The translations under genes and the position numbers were made by a program. A stretch of DNA of 9,475 nt from the NCBI GenBank assembly GCA_036844705.1, contig DAIUFH010000077.1, positions 1 to 9,475 on the forward strand, read 5' to 3'. Origin of the DNA: DAIUFH01 sp036844705 (GTDB lineage Bacteria > Bacillota > Clostridia > Tissierellales > Tissierellaceae). The notes below the pieces were generated by a model. The model was not told the DNA's origin, searched no databases, and saw only the letters and a program-made list of their open reading frames with translations. Shown piece by piece: positions 1-6,097 of this stretch (position 1 is its first letter; every line of letters starts with the position of its first letter).

Positions 1-42
1 TTCACAATTCACAATTCACAATTCACAATTCACAATTCACAA
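1..42. repeat. Heptamer tract A: (TTCACAA)x6
   Basis: Six perfect consecutive copies of the 7-bp unit TTCACAA, possibly continuing left of the window. The same heptamer, with TGCACAA and TGCACAG variants, precedes the 32-bp units in the other three blocks. Confidence 0.95.
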
Positions 43-71
43 TTTCTGGGGTCTGTCTTTTGGGTCTTAAA

Positions 72-103
72 CCCGAGATTCCTCGACTCCACTCGGAATG
101 ACA
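72..103 (-). repeat. 32-bp palindromic unit (short type)
   Basis: Begins CCCGAG and ends ATGACA. Its stem arms are ATTCC and GGAAT, a paired change from the usual ATTCT/AGAAT. A degraded second copy (113-137) has arms ATGCT/AGCAT. Confidence 0.8.
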
Positions 104-168
104 TTGTGGTAGGGATGCTTCGCGTTGCTCAGCATGACGGAAAGGTTAAGCGGCATGACATCCGCTTT

Positions 169-216
169 TGTCATCCTGAGATAGCAGCATAAGCCTTACC
201 CCTGAAGGATCTCGGG
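169..216 (+). repeat. 48-bp unit (long type)
   Basis: Begins TGTCATCCTGAG and ends GAAGGATCTCGGG. It has the same ends as the short units but faces the opposite way, and a 23-bp centre (ATAGCAGCATAA...) replaces the short CGCTAGCG core. Nearly identical 48-bp copies occur at 3096, 3186, 3734 and 3817. Confidence 0.9.
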
Positions 217-340
217 TTCTTAGTTCTTACCTCTTAGTTCTTAGCTCTTAGTTCTTACCTCTTAGTTCTTAGTTCTTAGCTCTTAGTTCTTACCTCTTAG
301 TTCTTAGCTCTTAGCTCTTAGTTCTTAACTCTTACCTCTC
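217..340. repeat. Heptamer tract B: 17 copies of YTCTTAN
   Basis: Seventeen full tandem 7-bp units, mostly TTCTTAG or CTCTTAG with the last base G, C or A, plus a partial CTCTC. The tract directly follows the CTCGGG end of a 48-bp unit and reaches the M20 stop codon. On the gene strand each unit reads CTAAGAA/CTAAGAG, so it carries a TAA every 7 nt. Confidence 0.95.
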
Positions 341-341
341 C

Positions 342-1997
342 TCATCCTATTAATCGTTTGATAGTCCCATAGGTCATATTTGGCACATTTTCGAAACTAT
401 ACTTCATATGAACCCTTTCGGTCATCTTGTGTCCATCTTTGCCAAAGGTACCTATGTTGACTACTGGTACATTTATCTCTAATATATCTTCAATTGGATA
501 TATATATTTTGTCCCCCAAGCTGGCATATTTTTCTTTAAAGCATCCAAATCTTCAATATCATCACTTATTGCCATAAAGCTAGAATCTGAAATATATGGA
601 TAGAACATTTTATTTACTATAGGTTTATCTGAATAATCCTGTACAAATTCAATAGACTCTTTCACAGCATCCAAAAGTTCCTTTTCGGCCAGAGTTTCAC
701 CCTTCATTTCAACTCTGGCCGAAAAGACCGAAGAATAATATATGATAATAGCCGGACTTTTGTCCAATGACCACAACCATGCGGCTTCAATTATTGCTAC
801 AGAAAAATCTCTTAAATCCATAGACGGATTTTTTCTGTTCAAGTCTAGTGCAAAATTATGAAGAAAAATCTTAAATTTTTGCCCATTAATTGTGAGTATC
901 TCATTATAAAATTCCTCCCAGGTATATACTCTTGATTGCCAAGGAAGCTTTGTATACGTATAATTTCCTAATTCACAATACTTTCTGTAGGAATTATCCA
1001 ATTTCTCAATCACATTATCAAAGGACTGCACAGCCTTTTCCTTAATCTTTATAATCACATCCTTTGGGCTCATACTATGTGTAAAGAAATTGTAGTAACT
1101 ATAGGCAGACAATGGAGTCTGTACAGTATAACCTTCTTTGGTATCGGTTTGTTTTAACGATGTAGGAGGCACTGTTACCTCTCCCTGAGCAATATCACAA
1201 AGTTCTGGATTTAATTCTATATTATTGTTCAATTCTGCAATAATAGTATTTGGATTTAATCCTCCAAAGGCTTGCCCAACATGAGTTTCCTTACCCGTTA
1301 CATAAAATGATGGAAGCAACTTTCCTATAGTACCAAAATACACATATCTATTTTCATCCTTAGGATGATATGGTGTTGAATAATCAGCATTAATAGCTGC
1401 TATATATTCAAGTCCATACTTACACTTCCACTTATTTAGAACACCTAATGCAGATATAATACCGTGAGAGTTATCTTCCTCATCACATTCTGCAATCGCA
1501 ATCAAATTACCATCCAATTCCTCTGGATGCTCTGTAAAGTATTTTATTAAATACATGTGTCCGGCAACTCCGGCTTTCATATCCAAAACTCCTCTACCAA
1601 ATAAATATTCACCGGATTCAATATCTTTAAGGACTTCTTTACTGGGATTTGATCTAATTAAAAGTTCAGGAAGCTTATCACAATCGAAAGCATATGGGCT
1701 TATCACCCCAAAATCATCTACCCCAACAGTATCTATATGTCCCATCAATATAACTGTCCTTTTTGATTTCCCCTTTGTTCCTCTAACCATGGCCAGAACA
1801 TTGAATCTTTCAATCTCATCATTTTCAGTTTGTTGAAGCATCAATAATTCCTGATTTTCCTTAAAATAATTTAATTCCTTATAATAATTATAAATCCATC
1901 TGGCACATTTAGCTTCCCCATCAGATTTTACAATGCTAGGTATTCCTACAAGATTTTTTGTAATTCCCTTAACAGTCTCTAAACATCGCAAATACAT
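342..1997 (-). CDS. rocB: RocB-like M20-family metallohydrolase (551 aa)
   Basis: Cytoplasmic zinc-dependent amidohydrolase/peptidase of the M20/M25/M40 family. The whole-length match, including the long C-terminal part, is to the RocB type (about 550 residues), named for the Bacillus arginine-utilisation operon; the exact substrate of RocB is not settled. Visible family motifs: GHIDTVG (H87, D89), GRGVLDMKAG (metal ligand D139), ECDEEDNSHG (catalytic/metal E173-E174), NADYS (D205), THVGQ (H239, dimer-domain position) and a late TERVH (H530), so the metal site looks complete. There is no signal peptide. The ATG at 1997 has an excellent Shine-Dalgarno AAGGAGGTG (2003-2011) 5 nt upstream. No other arginine-catabolism gene is in the window, so a role in arginine use cannot be supported from context. 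It stands alone, with about 100 bp to the transposase-like gene upstream and a repeat block beginning at its TGA stop. Confidence 0.88.
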   Translation of the reverse strand: MYLRCLETVKGITKNLVGIPSIVKSDGEAKCARWIYNYYKELNYFKENQELLMLQQTENDEIERFNVLAMVRGTKGKSKRTVILMGHIDTVGVDDFGVISPYAFDCDKLPELLIRSNPSKEVLKDIESGEYLFGRGVLDMKAGVAGHMYLIKYFTEHPEELDGNLIAIAECDEEDNSHGIISALGVLNKWKCKYGLEYIAAINADYSTPYHPKDENRYVYFGTIGKLLPSFYVTGKETHVGQAFGGLNPNTIIAELNNNIELNPELCDIAQGEVTVPPTSLKQTDTKEGYTVQTPLSAYSYYNFFTHSMSPKDVIIKIKEKAVQSFDNVIEKLDNSYRKYCELGNYTYTKLPWQSRVYTWEEFYNEILTINGQKFKIFLHNFALDLNRKNPSMDLRDFSVAIIEAAWLWSLDKSPAIIIYYSSVFSARVEMKGETLAEKELLDAVKESIEFVQDYSDKPIVNKMFYPYISDSSFMAISDDIEDLDALKKNMPAWGTKYIYPIEDILEINVPVVNIGTFGKDGHKMTERVHMKYSFENVPNMTYGTIKRLIG

Positions 1998-2002
1998 ACA
2001 AA

Positions 2003-2011
2003 CACCTCCTT
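2003..2011 (-). promoter_or_regulatory. Ribosome binding site of the M20 hydrolase gene
   Basis: AAGGAGGTG on the minus strand, a near-perfect anti-16S match, 5 nt before the ATG at 1997. It fixes the start. The leader from here to 2103 has no clear promoter or riboswitch that I can recognise. Confidence 0.85.
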
Positions 2012-2103
2012 ATATTTAATATATCCACCCGGTAACTACATATGTATAGCCTTTCCTCAAAGAATATTTTACTACTTGATGGGGTGTAGCTAACTTAAAT
2101 AGG

Positions 2104-2871
2104 TTATTTGGAAAGATGAAGATGTTTTCTTACGGCTCTCTCTGTAATTCCTATGTTTTCTCCTATTTCTAGGCAAGTAAAGCCTAACTGTTTACTTGCT
2201 TTAATGTATTCTAATTTATATTTCATCAAATAGGATTTTTTTGATCCGCTCTTTATTAAATCAAAATCTACATTGTTTGTACAGATATCATGTAAGATAT
2301 CATCTAAGTCTAATTTTGCCTTATTGTCCTCCAATTTCTCAGATGAACTCATCAGCTCCTTATACTTTTCTAAACCTATATTTCGCTCTATTGATAAAAC
2401 ATTTAAAATATAATCAATATCCACGATACTTTCTAAATTGAGTCTATAAAATACATCACTGCTCCACTTATATTCACCTATTGTATCAGCAAGTTTCAAA
2501 AACACAGGTAGACAATGAATTTCTTTCGCTGTATTTAAAAGGCCATTGCCTTCACTTACTATTAAGGCCTTGTATCTTCCTTTAAAGGGAGAACCAATTT
2601 TCTTGTATCTAGAATTATATGATCTAGCATAGTTCATATTTATTCCGTGCATTATTTTGCTAATGGGAATATTATATGCTTTAATCAATAAATTATATTG
2701 ATTGTCTAATATACAGTAAGCAATTAGCTTAAAATCAAAAACTTCTTTCATATCTCCCAATATTCCAAGAAGTGTAAGCTTGTCCTCTTCTTCCTTAAAA
2801 ATATCAGATTTACCCATATGGGTCATATGATATATTGCACCATAGTATTCAATTCTTGGCTTTCTTCCCAA
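2104..2871 (-). CDS. Y1/HUH (RAYT-like) transposase relative with substituted catalytic residues, 255 aa
   Basis: The N-terminal about 135 residues match the Y1_Tnp (IS200/REP-associated tyrosine transposase) fold: PRIEYYGAIYHMT at 5-17, the LDNQYNLLI segment at 56-63, the SPFKGRYKALIV segment at 94-105, EIHCLPV at 117-123 and EYKWSSD at 133-139. The C-terminus (about 221-252) is a helix-turn-helix (LEIGENIGITERAVRKHL), as in the longer clostridial members. In active enzymes the HUH motif reads NHYHLL and the nucleophile is the Tyr of a RYIHLNP segment. Here the two His are Q58 and N60 and the Tyr is E117, so cleavage activity is probably lost although the frame is intact. Start: TTG at 2871, because an in-frame TGA immediately precedes it; a nearby ATG (2873-2875) is out of frame. 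A repeat block lies directly upstream. A DNA-binding, non-catalytic role is possible but only inferred. Confidence 0.8.
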   Translation of the reverse strand: MGRKPRIEYYGAIYHMTHMGKSDIFKEEEDKLTLLGILGDMKEVFDFKLIAYCILDNQYNLLIKAYNIPISKIMHGINMNYARSYNSRYKKIGSPFKGRYKALIVSEGNGLLNTAKEIHCLPVFLKLADTIGEYKWSSDVFYRLNLESIVDIDYILNVLSIERNIGLEKYKELMSSSEKLEDNKAKLDLDDILHDICTNNVDFDLIKSGSKKSYLMKYKLEYIKASKQLGFTCLEIGENIGITERAVRKHLHLSK

Positions 2872-2926
2872 TCATAACACAACCTTATTTCAATTCACGA
2901 TTCACAATGCACAGTTCACAATTAAA

Positions 2927-2958
2927 CCCGAGATTCTTCGCTAGCGCTCAGAATGACA
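2927..2958 (-). repeat. 32-bp palindromic unit (short type)
   Basis: Canonical short unit: CCCGAG, stem arm ATTCT, palindromic core CGCTAGCG, arm AGAAT, end GACA. A degraded second copy at 3002-3035 keeps the first half and ends in GAACAGTATGA. Confidence 0.85.
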
Positions 2959-3095
2959 AGGATTCAATTCACAATGCACAATGCACAGTTCACAATTAAA
3001 ACCCGAGATTCTTCGCTGACTCGCGAACAGTATGATGGTTCTTAACTCTTAACTCTTACTTCTTAGCTATTAGTTCTTACTTCTTAACTCTTTCC

Positions 3096-3143
3096 TGTCA
3101 TTCTGAGATAGCAGTATAAACCTTACCCGTGAAGGATCTCGGG
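3096..3143 (+). repeat. 48-bp unit (long type)
   Basis: Differs from the copies at 3734 and 3817 at only a few positions (ATTCT in the first arm, GTATAA and CCCGT in the centre). The arms ATTCT and AGGAT still pair through a T-G wobble. Confidence 0.88.
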
Positions 3144-3185
3144 TTTTAACTCTTAGTTCTTAGTTCTTACTTCTTAACTCTCTCC

Positions 3186-3233
3186 TGTCATCCTGAGATA
3201 GCAGCATAAACCTTACCCATGAAGGATCTCGGA
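3186..3233 (+). repeat. 48-bp unit (long type)
   Basis: Second long unit of block 2, ending CTCGGA instead of CTCGGG. It is separated from the first by four TTCTTAG-type heptamers, a CTCTCTC unit and short linkers, and is the last recognisable repeat of the block. Confidence 0.88.
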
Positions 3234-3236
3234 TTT

Positions 3237-3445
3237 AACGGTTTTAAAACTGTATTATATATTTCTACATAAGAAGAAAAAACTCCTTCTTTCCTAAATG
3301 AATTAACAAATAATATTTTGCTACTTAAACTCTATTATACATAAAATTTAAATAAGTTCCGTTATTGGTGCTGCATTCATAAATATGGCTAAATTTAAAG
3401 GAGTCCACAGTGGACTCCTTTCGACTAAATATATTTTATATCGTT
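3237..3445. other. Unique AT-rich spacer without a gene
   Basis: About 210 bp separating two repeat blocks. I see no open frame of note, no tRNA and no heptamers. Its one clear structure is the perfect 12-bp inverted repeat at 3397-3421; a weaker AAGAAG/CTTCTT pair lies near 3271-3291. Confidence 0.6.
3397..3421. terminator. Perfect inverted repeat, candidate transcription terminator
   Basis: Arms AAAGGAGTCCAC and GTGGACTCCTTT pair over 12 bp around one base, giving a strong hairpin with A-rich and T-rich flanks in both directions. It could end transcripts on either strand. It lies over 500 bp past the nucleotidase stop, with repeat block 3 between them. The T tract is short (CCTTT then AAATTT on the minus strand), so termination is likely but not certain. 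Confidence 0.55.
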
Positions 3446-3468
3446 CTAATTCACAATTAAAAGACAAA

Positions 3469-3517
3469 CCCGAGATCCTTCGGAAGCAAGAATCATACTG
3501 CTATGCTCAGGATGACA
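3469..3517 (-). repeat. Long-type unit in short-type orientation (49 bp)
   Basis: Reads CCCGAGATCCTTCGG... to ...CAGGATGACA. Reversed, it has the long-unit ends and a related centre beginning CATAGCAGTATGA, against ATAGCAGCATAAA in the 48-bp copies. Its arms are ATCCT/AGGAT. It sits where the other blocks have a 32-bp unit. Confidence 0.75.
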
Positions 3518-3553
3518 AGGATTTAATTCACAATTCACAGTTCACAATTAAAA

Positions 3554-3585
3554 TCTGAGATTCTTCGCTGGCGCTCAGAATGACA
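3554..3585 (-). repeat. 32-bp palindromic unit (short type)
   Basis: Variant with TCTGAG for CCCGAG and core CGCTGGCG. Arms ATTCT/AGAAT are intact. It is followed by AAGGATTCAA and tract A. Confidence 0.83.
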
Positions 3586-3628
3586 AGGATTCAATTCACA
3601 ATGCACAATGCACAGTTCACAATTAAAA

Positions 3629-3660
3629 CCCGAGATTCTTCGCTGGCGCTCAGAATGACA
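3629..3660 (-). repeat. 32-bp palindromic unit (short type)
   Basis: Core CGCTGGCG, arms ATTCT/AGAAT. It is followed 11 bp later by a degraded copy (3672-3701) that ends in GAACAGTATGA like the one at 3002-3035. Confidence 0.85.
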
Positions 3661-3733
3661 GCATGGGTGGTGATTCCTCGCTAACGCTCAGAACAGTATG
3701 ATTGTTCTTAACTCTTAGCTCTTAGCTCTCTTC

Positions 3734-3781
3734 TGTCATCCTGAGATAGCAGCATAAACCTTACCCATGAAGGATCTCGGG
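3734..3781 (+). repeat. 48-bp unit (long type)
   Basis: Consensus long unit, identical along its length to the copy at 3817-3864 as far as I can read, which suggests recent duplication or conversion. Confidence 0.9.
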
Positions 3782-3816
3782 TTTTAAATCTTAGTTCTTA
3801 GTTCTTAACTCTCTCT

Positions 3817-3864
3817 TGTCATCCTGAGATAGCAGCATAAACCTTACCCATGAAGGATCTCGGG
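3817..3864 (+). repeat. 48-bp unit (long type)
   Basis: Consensus long unit. It is followed by TTTTAA and then 11 tract B heptamers to the nucleotidase stop codon. Confidence 0.9.
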
Positions 3865-3870
3865 TTTTAA

Positions 3871-3952
3871 ATCTTAGTTCTTAGTTCTTAACTCTTAGTT
3901 CTTAGTTCTTAACTCTTAGTTCTTACTTCTTAGTTCTTAGTTCTTAACTCTT
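3871..3952. repeat. Heptamer tract B: 11 copies next to the nucleotidase stop
   Basis: Eleven full 7-bp units (ATCTTAG, then TTCTTAG, TTCTTAA, CTCTTAG and TTCTTAC variants) plus a partial CTCTT, running straight into the TAA (3953-3955) of the nucleotidase gene. Confidence 0.93.
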
Positions 3953-5764
3953 TTACTGTGGTATCACTATTATTTGACCTGGAAATATAAGATCTGGATT
4001 CTTTATCTTATTGAATTCAGCTAAAGCTCTCCAATCCTTATTGTATTTTATAGCTATTCTTGATAACCAATCACCAGGTTTAACAGTGTATTTAACATCT
4101 TCTTTTTTTTCATCTTCTTCAACAGGAGAAGGAGAAGGTTCCGGTTCTAAAACTGGTTCTGGTTCTTGAACTGGTTCAGGTGTTGGTTCTGGAACTGGCT
4201 CTTCAACTGGAGCTTGCTCTTCAGCTTCATCTGTCAATGGAGCAGAAACTATTCTTTCTTCAACAGCAGGATTTACCTCTCCAAGCTCTTTAACATAATC
4301 AACCAATACATCTGATAACAATCCACCTTCAGCTACAAATGGTTTGCCTTCAAACATGGTATAACCGTCTCCGCCTGCAGCCATAAAATCATTAGTAACT
4401 AATTTATAAGATTTAGTTAAGTCTAATGGCTCACCATTAACAGTAACCTCTTCTATTCTATTTCCAACTTCCTTGTTAGCATCAAATTTGTATGCCATAC
4501 CGCTAACATGTGGGAAATGACCTGCTTGCTCTGGGTACAAATCAACACCATGCTCTAATGCTGCCATTAATTCCTCTCCACTTACTTCTATCACAGCTAA
4601 TGTATTTGTAAATGGGAATGAAGTTATTATATCACCAAAAGTAATATCTCCAGCAGGTATAGATGCTCTTATACCTCCGCCATTGGTAAAGGCTATATCT
4701 GCGCCTGTTGAAACTCTCATTGCATCTGTAATAAGATTTCCTAGTGTCGTTTCACCTACTCTTACGTGTTCTCTTTCACCATCTAGGTTAGCTAAGGATT
4801 TCCCCACAACTTCAGCTTTCTTTGGTGCGTTTATTTCTTCTATTTTGGCAATCTCTGCTTCGATTTCTTCATCAGGAACTATATCCTTTGCTTCATCAAA
4901 GCCAATTAGTCTTGCATTCTTCTTAACAACACCGTCTTCAATTTCAACTTCTACAACACCAATATCGGATGTAGCTGTTCCAGCTTGAACTATTAGAGTA
5001 TCTCCAACAGTCTTATTTAGTAATTCATGGCTATGACCATCTACTATTAAATCAATTCCTTTTACCTTTTCAGCTACTTCCTGTGAAGTAGTAAGCGATG
5101 TACCATCAATACCTAAATGAACTAAAGCAACAATTAAATCAACATCTTCTGCTTCTAATTCCTTTACCATTTCCTTTGCTACTTCCACACCATTTTCAAA
5201 CTCAATACCAACAGTATTACTTGGATGCGATTTAAATTTTGTTTCCTCTGTAGTTATACCAAATATACCAACCTTAAGTCCATTTTCAAGCTCTTTTATA
5301 ACATACGGTTCAAAATCTGAACTTCCGTCTGATTCCTTAACGATATTAGCACCTATGATTGGAAACTTTGCAGCTTTTTTTAGCTCCAACAATCTATCAT
5401 AGCCATAATTAAAATCATGGTTTCCGGGAACCATTACATCAAATCCCATCAAATTCATCATATCAACCATAATTTGACCTTCTGATAAATTGACATCTAC
5501 TTCACCATGGAAAGTATCTCCTGCATTTAATAAAAGTAGATTAGGGTCAGCGGCTTTTAATTCGTCAACCTTTGTTTTTAACCTTCCAAATCCAATTTGT
5601 TTGCTCGATTCATCAAACTTTAATCTCCCATGAACATCGTTTACATGCACAATGGTTAGCTTTTGGCTTTCTGCTGCCAAAACACCCTTAGGCATTATTA
5701 CAATGCCTAAAATAAGGACAAATGATAAAATAAAACTAATAAACCTTCTGTTTCTAAGACCCAT
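3953..5764 (-). CDS. Secreted 5'-nucleotidase/2',3'-cyclic phosphodiesterase family protein with C-terminal LysM (603 aa)
   Basis: Extracellular metallophosphoesterase likely to dephosphorylate nucleotides for salvage. Numbering from the chosen ATG: signal peptide 1-31 (basic start, hydrophobic core, cleavage near VLAAES). Metallophos domain about 35-260: HVNDVHG (D43, H45), NAGDTFHGE (D83), PGNHDF (N115-D117), VHLG (H216), DGHSHE (H244, H246). 5'-nucleotidase C-terminal domain about 320-510 with NGGGIR, FPFTN and AAGGDGY substrate-binding motifs. A Pro/Glu-rich linker (about 514-556) follows, then one LysM domain (about 558-602), which would bind peptidoglycan. All key residues are present. 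An ATG 10 codons upstream (5794) is possible, but the ATG at 5764 has the strong AAGGGAGGAA site and gives a cleaner signal peptide. Monocistronic; a repeat block follows the TAA directly. Confidence 0.9.
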   Translation of the reverse strand: MGLRNRRFISFILSFVLILGIVIMPKGVLAAESQKLTIVHVNDVHGRLKFDESSKQIGFGRLKTKVDELKAADPNLLLLNAGDTFHGEVDVNLSEGQIMVDMMNLMGFDVMVPGNHDFNYGYDRLLELKKAAKFPIIGANIVKESDGSSDFEPYVIKELENGLKVGIFGITTEETKFKSHPSNTVGIEFENGVEVAKEMVKELEAEDVDLIVALVHLGIDGTSLTTSQEVAEKVKGIDLIVDGHSHELLNKTVGDTLIVQAGTATSDIGVVEVEIEDGVVKKNARLIGFDEAKDIVPDEEIEAEIAKIEEINAPKKAEVVGKSLANLDGEREHVRVGETTLGNLITDAMRVSTGADIAFTNGGGIRASIPAGDITFGDIITSFPFTNTLAVIEVSGEELMAALEHGVDLYPEQAGHFPHVSGMAYKFDANKEVGNRIEEVTVNGEPLDLTKSYKLVTNDFMAAGGDGYTMFEGKPFVAEGGLLSDVLVDYVKELGEVNPAVEERIVSAPLTDEAEEQAPVEEPVPEPTPEPVQEPEPVLEPEPSPSPVEEDEKKEDVKYTVKPGDWLSRIAIKYNKDWRALAEFNKIKNPDLIFPGQIIVIPQ

Positions 5765-5771
5765 AACCAAA

Positions 5772-5781
5772 TTCCTCCCTT
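5772..5781 (-). promoter_or_regulatory. Ribosome binding site deciding the nucleotidase start
   Basis: AAGGGAGGAA on the minus strand, with GGAGG ending 9 nt before the ATG at 5764. The in-frame ATG at 5794 has only a weak AGGG upstream, so 5764 is preferred. Confidence 0.7.
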
Positions 5782-5926
5782 TATTTAAAATCATATTGTA
5801 TATACCCTATTGTAATACATTTTCGTTCAGAATATATTAATAATTAAAAAATTTTAAAATCTTTTAGACATGATAGAATGACAAGGATTCAATTCACAAT
5901 TCACAGTTCACAATTCACAATTAAAA

Positions 5927-5958
5927 CCCGAGATTCTTCGCTAACGCTCAGAATGACA
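5927..5958 (-). repeat. 32-bp palindromic unit (short type)
   Basis: Core CGCTAACG, arms ATTCT/AGAAT, preceded by TTCACAATTAAAA and followed by AGGATTCAA, the usual junctions. Confidence 0.85.
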
Positions 5959-6000
5959 AGGATTCAATTCACAATTCACAATGCATAGTTCACAATTAAA

Positions 6001-6032
6001 CCCGAGATTCTTCGCTAGCGCTCAGAATGACA
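6001..6032 (-). repeat. 32-bp palindromic unit (short type)
   Basis: Canonical copy with core CGCTAGCG and arms ATTCT/AGAAT; base for base the same as 2927-2958. A degraded copy (6044-6070) follows. Confidence 0.87.
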
Positions 6033-6097
6033 GTATGGATGGTGAGTCTTCGCTAGCGCTCAGAATGACAGTAGGGTGGTGTTCAGGATCTCGGGTC

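Larger units (their letters stand above)
1..341. repeat. Composite repeat block 1 (3' of the M20 gene)
   Basis: This gene-free stretch runs past the left edge. Plus-strand order: six TTCACAA heptamers (1-42), a 32-bp palindromic unit (72-103), a partial unit (113-137), a 48-bp unit of opposite polarity (169-216), then 17 full heptamers of the TTCTTAG type (217-335). It ends within 1 nt of the M20 gene's stop codon at 342. No gene is seen in it. Confidence 0.85.
2887..3236. repeat. Composite repeat block 2 (5' of the transposase-like gene)
   Basis: Plus-strand order: tract A (about 2891-2923), short unit 2927-2958, tract A (about 2962-2997), degraded short unit 3002-3035, tract B (3039-3094), long unit 3096-3143, tract B (3150-3184), long unit 3186-3233. 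The A side lies in the leader of the transposase-like gene, within about 20 nt of its start codon. No gene is seen in it. Confidence 0.85.
3446..3952. repeat. Composite repeat block 3 (3' of the nucleotidase gene)
   Basis: The fullest block. Plus-strand order: short tract A (about 3448-3459), inverted long-type unit 3469-3517, tract A, short unit 3554-3585, tract A, short unit 3629-3660, degraded short unit 3672-3701, tract B 3705-3732, long unit 3734-3781, tract B 3788-3815, long unit 3817-3864, tract B 3871-3952. It ends exactly at the TAA of the nucleotidase gene. No gene is seen in it. Confidence 0.87.
5875..6097. repeat. Composite repeat block 4 (3' of flgG)
   Basis: Plus-strand order: remnant AGAATGACA (5875-5883), tract A (about 5888-5921), short unit 5927-5958, tract A (about 5962-5997), short unit 6001-6032, degraded short unit 6044-6070, then only the last part of a long unit (AGGATCTCGGG, 6085-6095). 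It has no full long unit and only heptamer-like sequence at the end, and it meets the flgG stop at 6098. With the AT-rich nucleotidase leader (5795-5874) it fills the space between the two genes. Confidence 0.82.

Noticed and set aside
1..42. A plus-strand peptide frame FTIHNSQ repeated, encoded by tract A
   Set aside because: The heptamer TTCACAA is open on the plus strand and yields a repeating 7-residue pattern by arithmetic (21 nt = 7 codons). There is no start signal and no continuation, so it is a by-product of the repeat.
2012..2103. Riboswitch or promoter upstream of the M20 gene
   Set aside because: There is only a short palindrome (TACATATGTA) and AT-rich sequence; no convincing -35/-10 pair or known aptamer fold.
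2104..3236. A complete insertion sequence (gene plus ends)
   Set aside because: No matching repeat or hairpin is found on the 3' side of the transposase-like gene (1998-2103) and no target duplication is visible, so IS boundaries cannot be drawn.
2887..3952. CRISPR array
   Set aside because: The repeats are palindromic, occur in two lengths and both orientations, and are separated by tandem heptamers rather than unique spacers of even length. No cas gene is present.
4683..4988. Plus-strand open frame inside the nucleotidase gene
   Set aside because: It is antisense to a well-conserved protein, has low-complexity Ser/Ile/Pro composition and no ribosome binding site. The plus-strand frames near 1555-1836, 2241-2441, 5652-5840, 7457-7660, 7755-7967 and 9069-9296 were rejected for the same kind of reason.
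5765..5794. Upstream ATG (5794) as the nucleotidase start
   Set aside because: It has only a weak AGGG site and would add 10 residues before the signal peptide; the ATG at 5764 has AAGGGAGGAA at good spacing. It remains possible.
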